This document shows positions 45,608-57,683 of a stretch of 64,000 nt of DNA, in pieces. A program made the position numbers and the translations under genes. The DNA lies in assembly GCA_947683425.1 (NCBI GenBank), contig CANTUQ010000073.1, positions 10,560,001-10,624,000 of the forward strand, given 5' to 3'. Origin of the DNA: Excoecaria cochinchinensis. Lineage: Eukaryota > Streptophyta > Magnoliopsida > Malpighiales > Euphorbiaceae. The notes under the pieces are model-generated. The model had not been told where the DNA came from and did not search any database. It saw nothing but the letters and a program-made list of their open reading frames with translations. The stretch's first letter is position 1. Each line of letters opens with the position of its first letter.

Positions 45608-48600
45608 TGTGACGCGCGCCGAACCTAGGAAAGGCCCTCTTTGAACCCGTTTTTAGGGCTCGAGGGATTGGTTCGTGTCTTTTTGATCTTGGGCATCATG
45701 AGTCATTTTGGATGCCTCCTTCCCAATATAACATTTGAAAGGATAATCTAGCCTCACGATGCCTTTAGGCACCTTTGAGGTATTTTGGAGTCGCCACCCA
45801 ATTTACGAGAAATTAGGAAAGGTCTCTAACCTCTATTGGTCTAAGCCAGAGATGGTGTTCGGAACTTCACTCTTATTAATGACTTAAGTTTAAAAATGAG
45901 TTTTTAAGAAATCAAAATTCCATCTCTCATCTCACGCGATCATGAGATAAATTTAATGCGCAACTCAACCACATTGGAAAGCGATAAATAAAGCAATAAG
46001 TAAATAAATAATAAAGCAATAAGTAAATAAATAAATTACAAATAAGAAATTGAATAGGACAGAACAATCCCCAAAAATAATAAAGCATAAATAATAAAAC
46101 TTGCTTCAAAATTAATTACAAGGCCCCAAAAAGAAAAGAATAAAAATAATTAAAATGCATAAAAGTAATTAAAATGAATCATACATAAATCGGGTCATTT
46201 ATTATTTTTAGGATCATTGGTTCTTTTTTTATTAAATTAAAAATTAGAAAACCATTTTTTGTGCATTGATTGGAAAAACTGGGATGAGTGGTCCCATTTT
46301 ATGAAAATTTAGTTCTCCATTTGAAAGTGAGATTTTATTGGCTAAAATAGGACATTGGTCTAATTTATTAAGAAAAGTCCCAAGTTATTAGTTATTAAAA
46401 AAATGTGATTTTCCATAATACGGATAATAAAAAGAATACATTTTACGTACAACACATAAAAATAATAGAATAAAAGAAAATACGAAATTTAAAATGCAAA
46501 CCCTAAATTTAAAGATGAATAGTTTCCTAATTCTCCATCTCAAGCACGAATACAACTCGCATAAACATACAAATATTGAAGCCACAAAACAGGTGAAACA
46601 AAATGAATTGTTAGTAAAATGAATTAAAAGAATAATACATGAACAAATGAATTAATGGAATAAATAATTTAATTAAAACGACTAATAAATTAATCAAATA
46701 ATAATCAGTTAAACTAAATAAATATAAATATTTAAGTAAGTAAACATAAATAGACATAAAATAGTTGCATTAAAGAAAATAAAATAAATAAAAATAAAAC
46801 AAAAAGCAAAGGCAGCACCCAAGGAATAATGGAAAACAAAGGAACGGAACAGAGTGAAAAGCACAGCTGTGTTTCTTTCAAAACACAGCTGTGTTTTTGC
46901 TCTGTCACGCAAAAACAGCTTCGTTCCAACAGGAAAACGTGGGTTTTAATTTTAAAACACTACAATGAAGAAAACTAGACCAAATGGCATGCATTTACTA
47001 ATTAAATTAAATGAACACAACACGAATAAACATTTGAATGGAAACCAGTAAAAAGAAAGAATTAAATAAACTAAAAAGAAAGATTAAACAACGACCAAAA
47101 CACAACCAGAGGAGGCTAGCTGAGTGAAAAAACCAGAGATTAACAAAGCGAACAGAGACTGAAATAGACCAGATAAAACAAAGCAAATCATGTTATATTT
47201 CATACATCACGATGGGACGTTTGAACGAAACAAGGGAAACAAAAAGCTGAAGGAGGAAGAGATCGGGCATGCACGACTTGTGCATGTATTGCACGAGTCG
47301 TACAATGCGTGAACGACTCGTGCACTCACTGCATGGGTCATGCAGTCCGATCGGGGAGACGCATACGTCGTGAAAGATCGAGAAAAGAAAAAAGAACAGA
47401 GGGACAATCCGATCGAGAAACCAATGATACAATCCGATCGGGAGGTCACAAACTCAACAAAACCAGATCAAGACTCGGACAAAACAAAAGTACGATCAGA
47501 TAAATAAACAAAACAGAGACGAATAGAGGACTAATAACAGACCAACAAACACAACATCATGTGATCAAAACATGCATAATAAAGCAATGAACATGCTTAA
47601 TGAATCATAACGACAACAAACACGATGAACAAGTTAATAAAATCAAACAACAACTAAAAAAATAATATATACAACGAGGAGAAATAATCGGTACTGCAAA
47701 ACGAAGAAAAGAAAAAGGAAAGAAAGAAGAAGAAAAAGAAAAAAAAAAAGAAAAGAAATAGAGAGATAGCTATTCAGTATTTACCCTCAGATATTGATCT
47801 TTGATATGCAAATGAAAGGTTCTGATTTCCTCTTTGCTCTTCTTGAGATGGTGATTAAAATAGAGTCTCAAAAACTTTTTAATGAAAATTACATTGATGA
47901 AAAAACCAAAACGATGGACTTTTCAAATGTTAAGAATTTGTTTCTTTTTTTTTTTTCAAAACAAACCTCATAATATTTTTTTTTTCTTTTCTTTCTTTTC
48001 CGTTCCTTTCTTCCTCTCCCAGCTTTTCTCTCTACGTTTTCTCTCTTTTTAGTCCAGCTCCTCCAATAATTCTCCCTTTTCCGTTTTTCAAATCCTCTTT
48101 TCATATCTCAGACAGGATTATTTTTTTTCTTTTGAGTTCGGCCTCTTCTTCCCCAAAATCCTCCTCTCAGTTTCTTAACTTTTTCTTTTTATATCTCAGA
48201 GAAAGTTAGGTTGTTTCTCACCAAATCAAGCATAAACCCATGCTTTTCCCACCAAATCCCCGAAATAAAGGAACAGAGACGTGCTGGAGCATGGGGCGCG
48301 CGAGAGTTGCATTTCACGTTAGTGAGATGGGCCTCACCAACGTGAGGCTGCCTCTCACATTAGTGAGATGGGCCTCACTAACGTGAGGTAGCATCACATG
48401 TAAGTGAGTGGTGTTTCACTAATCGTGAGGCTGCATCTCACTTAGTGAGATGGGCCTCACCACATAGGCCCCCAAGGCTCCCTCTCCCTCCTTTTTATTC
48501 TAAAATTAAAAAAAAAATGAAAAATATTTTTTCGAGGAAACCGTCACTTCTATCTATCCTTGACCTGTGAACAGGTAAAGTTTTCATCACTGGGTAACTT

Positions 48601-48633
48601 CAGTTTGGGCTGTCTCGGGACCCGGTGTCTACA
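45608..48633 (-). repeat. Element B 5' LTR
   Basis: 3.03 kb, homologous to 33713-36721. It carries the same three palindrome clusters at 46863-46900, 47269-47345 and 48310-48462, with altered unit number or sequence. Confidence 0.93.
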
Positions 48634-48638
48634 ATGCT
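48634..48638. repeat. Target-site duplication of B, right copy (ATGCT)
   Basis: ATGCT directly after GTGTCTACA; pairs with 33708-33712. Confidence 0.93.
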
Positions 48639-48965
48639 CAACAAACTAATGGACTAGTTAATAAAACTCATGTTAATAAGATTTTAACATATTCTATGAA
48701 GTATGGGCTTGAGTATGCTCAATAACCCATTACTACAAAAAATTCTAGTTCAATTTTTATTTAACTGAAAGTCATTATTCTTAATATTATCTGAGGATAA
48801 GTCTCATCATACATGGTTGGCATACATTGGTATGCTTCTTATATCTATCACATAATTATAAGCATAAATAATATGATATGGTCATGGACTTTTCTACATT
48901 GATCACCTTGAATATCCTACTCGCCCATCTTTTCCTTTCTCTTGGTCTTATTTTCTTTTCCTAAT
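48639..48965 (-). other. Continuation of the copia J flank after B
   Basis: AT-rich sequence that joins 33707 across element B (one ATGCT removed). It contains GTATGGGCTTGAGTATGCTC, resembling GTCTGAGTATGACCTTGAG at 33530, so it is probably more of the J leader. No gene. Confidence 0.4.
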
Positions 48966-49260
48966 CTAGTGATGTGTGTTGATATATATGTGTTAAATTA
49001 GTGTTTTAGGTCTAAGTATGTCAAGTAAATGTTTCATTTTGAGTTAATTTGCTTGTGAAACATGGTATCTTTTATGCTTTTTGTGTGTTTTGTTATGTAG
49101 GAGTAACATGGACAAAATAGGGAGAAAGATGCTTAAAATATAAGATTAAAGTGAAGACAATATCGTGGGCGTGGTGGAAGTCGCAAGCGCGACAAAGCAA
49201 GGAAGAGAAAGGAAGTCAAAGCCAGGAGAAAAGTCACCATATGCTAGGAGAAAAGTCACA
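48966..49260 (+). repeat. Fragment K, LTR-like, unassigned
   Basis: Starts near GTGTTGATATATATGTGTTAAA and runs to about 49260, where the chromovirus F protease begins. It includes a GGTGGAAGTCGCAAGCGCGAC palindrome-like spot (49180) and a short local duplication (AGGAGAAAAGTCAC twice, 49219-49260). It resembles the promoter-side part of an Athila-like LTR. Orientation and identity are uncertain. Confidence 0.35.
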
Positions 49261-49925
49261 TTGACATTACGCCCTAAGGGACTGGTCACAAAAATCTCAT
49301 AGTCTAACTGATCAACATCATGCAACTTATCAAATAACTTACTAGTGCACAAATACGAGTATGTGGAACCAGGGTCAATTAGAGCATACAACTCAGTGTC
49401 AAAGAGTAGGAACTTACCAGCAATCACATCCGAGGCATCCTACTCATCCTGAGCTCTCATAGCGTATGCTCTAGCCAGAACCACCAAGGGCCTCTCGATA
49501 GATTTCGATGGAGCTCCCTCTCTAGGCCGACCGCCTCGACCTCTACCTATGCTTCTAGTCCGACCGGATTGTGGTGCATTAGATCCAACTCTGCTAGCCT
49601 CACACTAATTGCCAGAAGCCTCACTCAACTTAAGACAACTAAGCAAATAGTGATCAGTGCTCCCACGTCAAAAATAACCACCCATGAGCCACCTACACTC
49701 ACCCCGATGGCGCCTGCTATAGTGAGAACACTCAGGCAACTCCTCAGTCCTAATACCAAAACCACCTCTACCAGAACTCAAACTCATAGCAGAACCCTAC
49801 CTTTTGCTTCTCGAGGCCGGACCTGAAGAAGACTCATCCTGCGGGTTTTTAGACCTCTTACTCGAAGATGATAACGATCCTCCATGAGGGGGATTCCTTC
49901 TCTGAGCCCTCTCTCATAAGACCGA
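49261..49925 (-). pseudogene. Chromovirus F nucleocapsid and protease remnant
   Basis: Minus strand. About 49640-49690 is a degenerate CCHC knuckle (YFxRGSTDHYLLSC where CFRCGSTDHxxxxC is expected). An RGRGGRPREGAP linker follows, then the SIERPLVVLARAYAMRAQDE block and retropepsin-like ALIDPGSTYSYLCTS with IFVTSPLGRNVNV (to about 49265). Several stops. It breaks off at K, and the rest of pol is missing. Confidence 0.82.
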
Positions 49926-50648
49926 TTAAGATCTCTCGGCCTGCACTGCTGCTTGCACTATCTGGTAGTAACCAATACCCAAAGTACTCATCAATGAAAC
50001 AAGCATAACCCGCAAGGACTCATTCAAACCAGCCTCAAAGTGCCTACATCTGAACTCCTTTGTCAGAATACCCTCTAGAGCATACTTCGCAAGACGGTTA
50101 AACTCTTTCTCAAACTCACAAACTGACATAGTTCTCTGTTTTAAACTCAAAAACTGTGCCCACTTAGCATCCTTATAAGGCTGAGTCACATACTTACTGG
50201 TAAACTCCTTCTCGAAGAACTCCCAAGTAATCGGGTCAGGAAACTGGGGATGCCTACGGACTAACTTTCACCAATCATAGGCGGATCCCTAAAGCAATGC
50301 CATATCACATTCTACTTGACTATCAGGAGGGCACTGAATCTCGTCTAGAACTCGCTCTATCTTCTCTAACCATTTCTCAGCATACTCTGACTCATCCAAA
50401 CTGGTCCCATATAAGTCCTCTACTCCAGCTTTCCTCATACTCTCAATAGGGGCTCTTGGAGCTGTCACTCTCTCTAAGACTCGAGCCATGTCCTGAGAAA
50501 TCTTCAATATTGCCTCAAAGGGAATGGCTACGGCCTCAGGCTGAACCCTAGGTGTTTGAGGTAAAACAGACACTGAAGGATCTATTGCTTGAGGATTCAC
50601 ACTCTCAGCGGACCCCTCAAGCGACCCACGCACTAAATCAGTATCCAT
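49926..50648 (-). pseudogene. gag: Chromovirus F gag
   Basis: Minus strand; ATG at 50648 (MDTDLVRGSLEGSAESVNP), 90 bp from the primer site. The open stretch 50289-50648 is the N-terminal part (VLERVTAPRAPIESM, AEKWLEKIERVLDEIQ). A stop at 50289 and a frame problem precede 49926-50189, which carries FLSLKQRTMSVCEFEKEFNRL and YALEGILTKEFRCRHFEAGLN. Same family as D gag. Confidence 0.88.
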
Positions 50649-50736
50649 CTAAAATAAACGCAAGAACAACCGCATCAGCCAACACAGTCCTAAAGATATA
50701 TCTACACAACAACACCCAGAAAATGCCTAAGCCTAG

Positions 50737-50748
50737 GCTCTGATACGA
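50737..50748 (-). other. Chromovirus F primer binding site (tRNA-iMet, mutated)
   Basis: Minus-strand TCGTATCAGAGC, one base off TGGTATCAGAGC. Confidence 0.75.
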
Positions 50749-50753
50749 AAACC

Positions 50754-50971
50754 TATAACACCCCCTACCCATATGTAGGAGAACCCATCCGCAATGGAGT
50801 GAGAACCCGTATGAGCAAGGGTGTCACCAAGCAAAATGATACAATAAACATACATCAACATATAATATACATATAGAAATATATCGGAATTAAAACTTTA
50901 AAACCAAACTGATCATTCATGCATAGATGCAATAACAATATTCATTATATAACTATTCTGATATTACAAAA
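50754..50971 (-). repeat. Chromovirus F 5' LTR, first 218 bp
   Basis: Plus reading TATAACACCCCCTACCC, parallel to the D LTR start TGTAACACCCCTTACCC, and continues in register with D. It is interrupted at 50971 by the LTR of element I. The remainder is outside the window. Confidence 0.8.
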
Positions 50972-51234
50972 TGACGCGATCTCAGCAAGTGTACTGAATC
51001 GACAAGTAATATAGTGGGGTAAAATTAAGACCCCGAGTTATCGTACCCAAGGGATTGTGTGTGTAAGTGAAGAAAATCAAATGTATGCTAAAGAATTCCA
51101 AAAAGTTTGAATTGATTTAGTAATCTATTGATTAAAAACAAAAGAATTAAACAGCTAAAAAGCAAGTGAAAAGAAAACAAATAAAGCTAACAGCAAAAAC
51201 TGAAAACAAAAACTGATAACAGAATAAAATAAGC
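50972..51234 (-). repeat. Element I 3' LTR, distal part (before H)
   Basis: Begins TGACGCGATCTCAGCAAGTG, followed by GTACCCAAGGGATTG-type sequence common near LTR ends and primer regions of plant Ty3 elements. The last five bases (51230-51234, TAAGC) are the H target duplication. Confidence 0.65.
51230..51234. repeat. Target-site duplication of H, left copy (TAAGC)
   Basis: TAAGC directly before TGTTACACCCC; pairs with 59211-59215. Confidence 0.93.
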
Positions 51235-52324
51235 TGTTACACCCCAAACTGGGCCTAGTCGGAATATGCTTATTCAGTTGGAGTGAGTGAGGGTAATTCG
51301 GTAATTTTTGCATGAGGAAATGTTAGAGTGTGCTTGTAGTGTATCGTTGTAGGGTGTTTGTTGGGGGTTTTTATCTAGTGTGTGTGTTGTTTAGTAACAT
51401 GGATTAAAGGCAATAATATAGTGGATTGTGTGTTTGGTACCTAAGATGGAAAATATCTACTCAAGTATTATATAGTGTATGTGAGAGAATGGTGCCTTGG
51501 TGTTTAATAGTCAAAGGAGGAGTTTTGGTCCAATAGGAGGTTGCCAAGTGGGTTTGGTAGGTGGGCAATGAATGGGAAAATGAGAAAAAGAGACAAAGAA
51601 TGAGGGAGAAGAGCAGATCACGTTTTCTGCTCTCTCTTCTCCTCCTCTTTGTTTTTCTTTCTTTTCCTTTTCCCGTTTCTTGTTTCCCTTCCGTGGCTGT
51701 GTGTGATTGGGCATCTTGGTGGAGCTTGAGGATTTTTTGAAGAGGTAAGTTGGGGTTTAAGGTTTCCTGCATGCTGTTCTTCTTCAACTGGTTTTATTTG
51801 AGTTAGGGTTTGGACTAAGGATTTTGTGGGTTTCTGGTTTGTGCAAGCTTTGGAGTGCAAGAAGAAGTTTCAGGACAAGAATAGGATTGAAGATTGAACT
51901 TGAAGTGTGATTTTGGATCTTCAATTTCAGGTTTGGGAGCTTTGATTTATGAAATTGTACTTGTGAGTTGTTGTGCCCTAATTTTCACTTAGGATGTAAA
52001 TGAGTTTGTATTGTTTAAATCTCTTGAATTTTGAGTGTTTTGGCATGTGTATAGGTATGATTGATGTGGGTAGATGAGTTAGTAATGCATGATTAGGATT
52101 GAATTGAAGGTATGTGAGTTTGGGAATTTATGTGCCATTTATTTTGTGCATTTTCATGATTTTTGGTATCTTTGATGGAATTTCTGAGAAATTGATGTTT
52201 AAAGAGGTTCATGTTAGTATAAATGTCATGGGTTTTGTTTGATTTAAGTTATGAGGATTGGTTGTTGAATTTTGGAAGTAAAGATTGAAGTTATTGAGGT
52301 TTTATCTAGAAATTTCATGGTCCT

Positions 52325-52403
52325 GTCACTAGTAGTGACGATTGTCACTAGTAGTGACGATTGTCACGAGTCGTGACAGTAAGCCCCTGTCACGAGTAGT
52401 GAC
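52325..52403. repeat. Four GTCACNAGTNGTGAC palindromes (5' LTR of H)
   Basis: 15-bp palindromes at 52325, 52344, 52363 and 52389, two GTCACTAGTAGTGAC then GTCACGAGTCGTGAC and GTCACGAGTAGTGAC. The first three are 19 bp apart. They lie 1.09-1.17 kb from the LTR start. The 3' LTR has only three units (56969, 56988, 57014). Confidence 0.95.
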
Positions 52404-53008
52404 AGCCTCCTCTCCCACAACATGTTCCTAAATGTCTTCTGTCTTGAATTTTAATGTTTTAATTCTTGTCCTTTGTTCATTTTAACTTATTTTCTGGTTT
52501 CTAATAGTTATTTATCGTCACCTCAATTTTTAAGTTATATTTAACTGTAATTATCTTTTGTACCTTTGGGTTGGTCAAATAGTAATGTAATGATTTCCAT
52601 TATATTAATGCATGATCAGTTAGGAACTCTATGTGTGATCGGAAATTTCGCTATGACGAATTAGCAGAATATTATGGTTAATGTCTGATTGCAATAATAT
52701 GCCTAGCCTATGAGCTCAATGTGCCTTGTTTATATAATTGGTTTATGCATATTAAATATTATGGCTGTTTATATTGAGCATGTGGTATTAGAAGGTGAAT
52801 ATTTTGTGATTCTGCATGTCGATGTATGAATTAGTATTTACGATCATTGGTGGTATAATATGGTTCCTTACATGTGATATTGATATGCCTTGAATAATGA
52901 ACAATGTTAAAGTGTGTGATTGGGTTGCTATATAAATTGTTCAATGCATGACCGACATTATGAATTTATTTATGAGTCTATCCTACTATGGGTTATGTAT
53001 GATGATGA

Positions 53009-53148
<140 letters not shown>

Positions 53149-54206
53149 TTATTCGAAACATGATCTGTTTTATGCATGACCTGCGAGAGTCAGTCTAGTG
53201 GATAGTTAGGCATGCCTAATAGAGTCTATATAAGTGTAGCTGCAGCGCCCCTTTGAACGAATGGACCCTGATCAGGTCCCTGGCTGGTTTCTCGCAAACC
53301 CTTTTATGTGAAATGTTTTCGGAATGTGGAAAAAGATGATGTTGCTTTTCGACTCGTACCTGTAAGGTACATTATATTATGTGTTCGATTAGTACCTGTA
53401 AGGTACCCTTTGGCCGATTTGTACCCGTAAGGTACTGTTCGTATACTCGATATCCACTATTGTGAGTCAGCAGGTGTATGATTTGTTATGTTGTGTTTAT
53501 AAGCATGCGATTCTAATATGTTATGATTATAGATATGTGAATTAATAAGTGCAGACTTATTGGCTCTCTGGAATACTGTGATTTGAATGCAATATTGCAT
53601 AGTTGCTTATGTTAAAGATTAATGTTGTGCAGCGGAAGTGTGGTGGTATTGTGATTATGTAACTATGTTCTCAGCTAGTGTATATGTATTGTAGTATGAG
53701 TAGACTCTAGTGATTTTTGCTCAGGATTTTGTGGGCACTATGGTGTGAACAGTTAGGGTACTAGTTCTCGGGATTGGGATATGGTTATTTTGGCAAGATA
53801 ATTGCATGATTAAGTTGTTATGTATCTATGCATGATGTACTTCCAAAAGCGTGAGTTCCCAATGTGCTCGGTAAATGTATGCATATGAGGACCTGTATTG
53901 GTGTGACGTAACAAGTATTAGCATATAAATATAATGATACTGACATGTAATGTATAGGTAAGTGCATGCATGTGAAGTTATATGTAGCTAGGCATGAACA
54001 TACTCACATCTTGTATGGTGATGTTTGATTTGGTTAGTGTCACACATATGAGTACATGAATATGATTAGAAACATTTGAATGCTTAGCTATTATATGTAA
54101 GTATATATATTTCTCGGTAAGAACTAGGTTTGAGTGATATTTGTGTGTGTTATGCCTTGACGACCATTGTGAATGGCCGTCCATATTATTATGTTTGTTC
54201 TCCCCA

Positions 54207-54224
54207 CTAAGCGTTATCGCTTAG
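54207..54224 (+). promoter_or_regulatory. Conserved CTAAGCG hairpin with acceptor-like sequence (5' LTR of H)
   Basis: CTAAGCGTTATCGCTTAG is a perfect 7-bp stem with a TTAT loop, preceded by TCTCCCCA and followed by a T-rich tract and TTGCAG/GTGGCAGG. The same arrangement appears in the LTRs of D, E and the other H copy. Its function is unknown; possibilities include RNA structure, a splice acceptor or a terminator. Confidence 0.6.
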
Positions 54225-54680
54225 CACGGGTTCTTTTTCCCTTGCAGGTGGCAGGTCTGGTCCGGTTCGAGTCGCACATCTGCAAGGGTTGGCCACATAG
54301 AAGCTAGGAGTTTTGGGATTTTATCCAGCTTCTTTATTTTGGATTTTGTAATTCTGTATAAAATGTATATGTAATAATATGTAAAGAGACTGAAGTAGTA
54401 TTTTGGGCGATGTAAATATTTGTTATTAAGAATTTCCCTTATTTTATCGTCTGTCTGTAACTTCTGTTGCATGGTGGGAAATTTACATATCTGTATGTTT
54501 CTTCTTGGTGTACGTGCATTGGTGAAGTATGTATATTCAGTTTTACTTCTTAAGTTTTAAATTCTTCTGTATTTTTATACGCTTTGTATCACTTCTGTTC
54601 GGTAACACACCTACTCGTACGGCTTCCTACTCCCTTGCGAATGGGTTCGCCTACGTATGGGTTTGGGGTGTTACATTTAG

Positions 54681-54692
54681 TGGTATCAGAGC
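54681..54692 (+). other. Element H primer binding site (tRNA-iMet)
   Basis: TGGTATCAGAGC, a perfect match to the complement of plant initiator tRNA-Met, five bases after the LTR end. Confidence 0.95.
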
Positions 54693-54835
54693 ACGGTTTG
54701 ACGATTCTGGTTGTCTTATTTGTTTGAGTATCGAATCTTTGTATGTTACTTATTATGTGTCGAGTCTTTGTTTGAGCGTCGGTTTGGTGTCGTGGCCTAA
54801 TGCAGATGCGTCTTGTCCTGTGTGTGTTGTGTTAG

Positions 54836-55354
54836 ATGGAGTCTAACCCTAGTGAGAAAGTGGGCGAGATGACAGAAAGTGTGAATGCAGTTAGTGTTGA
54901 TCAAAGTGTTACCGAACGTCCTCTGGCTAGGGATTCTGGTTCAGTTTCCGATGATAGGGCCCTAGTGCGAGGGTTGGTTCGGATTTTGGATAGGTTAACT
55001 ACCCCTCGCGTCCCTCAGGATTTTGTTCAGAAGATACCTCAAAAAAGAAAAGTTTCGGGCAGTGAAGTGTCAGCAGGGAAAAGAATTCGAGAAACTCCTA
55101 TATGCCAATTCTGTCAGAAGCAACATTGGGATCTTTGTCGGAAGCTGACTGGAGCTTGTTTTCGATGTGGCAGCAAAGCCCATCAGCTTGCCAATTGTCC
55201 GAAGTCAAGGGAAAATCTAGCTCGGCAAGCTAGGAAGGATATGGAGGATTTGCTTAGAGCCACTGGTGGGCCAACAAGGCTTGTTGAGCACCGTAGTGTA
55301 GTGACAGAGCCTGCAGAACCTTCTGGTAAGTTTTGTTTTGATGTGTTCGAGTAA
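54836..55354 (+). CDS. gag: Mini-Gag of element H with zinc knuckle, capsid core deleted
   Basis: Intact 172-codon ORF, ATG at 54836, 143 bp after the primer site, as in D and F. The N-terminus (MESNPSEKVGEMTESVNAV, then VRGLVRILDRLTTPRVPQ) matches the gag start of D and F. The capsid region between LERVTAP and the nucleocapsid is missing, and the frame passes straight to a basic linker (KRKVSGSEVSAGKRIRE) and two Cys-rich motifs. These are CQFCQKQHWDLC and the classical CCHC knuckle CFRCGSKAHQLANC. A chromovirus Gag is usually several hundred residues with a capsid core, so this protein probably cannot form particles but could bind RNA. Whether it is expressed is unknown. Confidence 0.8.
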   Translation: MESNPSEKVGEMTESVNAVSVDQSVTERPLARDSGSVSDDRALVRGLVRILDRLTTPRVPQDFVQKIPQKRKVSGSEVSAGKRIRETPICQFCQKQHWDLCRKLTGACFRCGSKAHQLANCPKSRENLARQARKDMEDLLRATGGPTRLVEHRSVVTEPAEPSGKFCFDVFE

Positions 55355-55878
55355 AGTTGTTTTAGTAATTTGAGGAGGAAGGGTATTTGGATTCTATAAA
55401 GTTTTGGTAGTACTCTATATACCTGTCGGCTATCTCCAGAAAAGTGTTTGAATAAAAGCATCTTGAATCATGGGGATGGGATAAAGTGCATCATTTTAGC
55501 ATCAATTGCATTTATTCCTCATTATTCTGCATGCATGAATCATCACATACTCATTGCATCATCATCTCTTTGACCATACATGATAAGCATTTGCATACGT
55601 GTTTTGATGGAGAGGAAGCTGACAGGGTATACATGTACTATTTGTTACTAAGGATTAAGAGTGAAAGGAACAAGTATAGCATTGGTTAAAGAAAGTATTC
55701 TATGTTTGGTGTAAGTTGAGTAGAAAGTGATTAAGAGCACTGCAATGGTAATAAGTGTAAGCAAGTGAATAGTTTGGGAATGTAGTGTATGAGTCTGAGG
55801 GTGATTCGAAGTGTAGTTTTGGGGTTTCTTCCGGTGTAAGTGAATTTCGAGGATGAAATTCTTTTAGGAGGGAAGATT
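55355..55878 (+). other. Element H interior 3' part and polypurine tract
   Basis: Non-coding, no pol remnants seen. It ends with CGAGGATGAAATTC and the purine-rich AGGAGGGAAGATT (55866-55878) directly before TGTCACACC, the usual 3' end of a chromovirus interior. Confidence 0.8.
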
Positions 55879-57627
55879 TGTCACACCCCAAACTGGGCCT
55901 AGTCGGAATATGCTTATTCAGTTGGAGTGAGTGAGGGTAATTCGGTAATTTTTGCATGAGGAAATGTTAGAGTGTGCTTGTAGTGTATCGTTGTAGGGTA
56001 TTTGTTGGGGGTTTTTATCTAGTGTGTGTGTTGTTTGGTAACATGGATTAAAGGCAATAATATAGTGAATTGTGTGTTTGGTACCTAAGATGGAAAATAT
56101 CTACTCAAGTATTATATGGTGTATGTGAGAGAATGGTGCCTTGGTGTTTAATAGTCAAAGGAGGAGTTTTGGTCCAATAGGAGGTTGCCAAGTGGGTTTG
56201 GTAGGTGGGCAATGAATGGGAAAATGAGAAAAAGAGACAAAGAATGAGGGAGAAGAGCAGATCACGTTTTCTGCTCTCTCTTCTCCTCCTCTTTGTTTTT
56301 CTTTCTTTTCCTTTTCCCGTTTCTTGTTTCCCTTTTGTGGCTGTGTGTGATTTGGCGTCTTGGTGGAGCTTGAGGATTTCTTGAAGAGGTAAGTTGGGGT
56401 TTAAGGTTTCCTGCATGCTGTTCTTCTTCAACTGGTTTTATTTGAGTTAGGGTTTGGACTAAGGATTTTGTGGGTTTCTGGTTTGTGCAAGCTTTGGAGT
56501 GCAAGAAGAAGTTTCAGGACAAGGATAGGATTGAAGATTGAACTTGAAGTGTGATTTTGGATCTTCAATTTCAGGTTTGGGAGCTTTGATTTATGAAATT
56601 GTACTTGTGAGTTGTTGTGCCCTAATTTTCACTTAGGATGTAAATGAGTTTGTATTGTTTAAATCTCTTGAATTTTGAGTGTTTTGGCATGTGTATAGGT
56701 ATGATTGATGTGGGTAGATGAGTTAGTAATGCATGATTAGGATTGAATTGAAGGTATGTGAGTTTGGGAATTTATGTGCCATTTATTTTGTGCATTTTCA
56801 TGATTTTTGGTATCTTTGATGGAATTTCTGAGAAATTGATGTTTAAAGAGGTTCATGTTAGTATAAATGTCATGGGTTTTGTTTGATTTAAGTTGTGAGG
56901 ATTGATTGTTGAATTTTGGAAGTAAAGATTGAAGTTATTGAGGTTTTGTCTGGAAATTTCGTGGTCCTGTCACTAGTAGTGACGATTGTCACGAGTCGTG
57001 ACAGTAAGCCCCTGTCACGAGTAGTGACAGCCTCCTCTCCCACAACATGTTCCTAAATGTCTTCTGTCTTGAATTTTGATGTTTTAATTCTTGTCCTTTG
57101 TTCATTTTAACTTATGTTCTGGTTTTTAATAGTTATTTATCGTCACCTCAATTTTTAAGTTATATTTAACTGTAATTATCTTTTGTACCTTTGGGTTGGT
57201 CAAATAGTAATGTAATGATTTCCGTTGTATTAATGCATGATCAGTTAGGAACTCTATGTGTGATCGAAAATTTCGCTATGACGAATTAGCAAAATATTAT
57301 GGTTAATGTCTGATTGCAATAATATGCCTAGCCTATGAGCTCAATGTGCCTTGTTTATATAATTGGTTTATGCATATTAAATATTATGGCTGTTTATATT
57401 GAGCATGTGGTATTAGAAGGTGAATATTTTGTGATTCTGCATGTCGATGTATGAATTAGTATTTACGATCATTGGTGGTATAATATGGTTCCTTACATGT
57501 GATATTGATATGCCTTGAATAATGAACAATGTTAAAGTGTGTGATTGGGTTGCTATATAAATTGTTCAATGCATGACCGACATTATGAATTTATTTATGA
57601 GTCTATCCTACTATGGGTTATGTATGA

Positions 57628-57683
<56 letters not shown>

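Noticed and set aside
46388..46912. Hydrophobic small proteins in B LTRs (also 34469-35019)
   Set aside because: Phe/Tyr/Ile-rich readings of AT-rich LTR sequence, duplicated only because both LTRs are present; no start context or family.
51461..51860. Basic Lys/Arg/Glu-rich minus-strand protein, duplicated at 56105-56504
   Set aside because: It lies antisense in the LTR of H over the C/T-rich stretch; both copies exist only because the LTR is duplicated.
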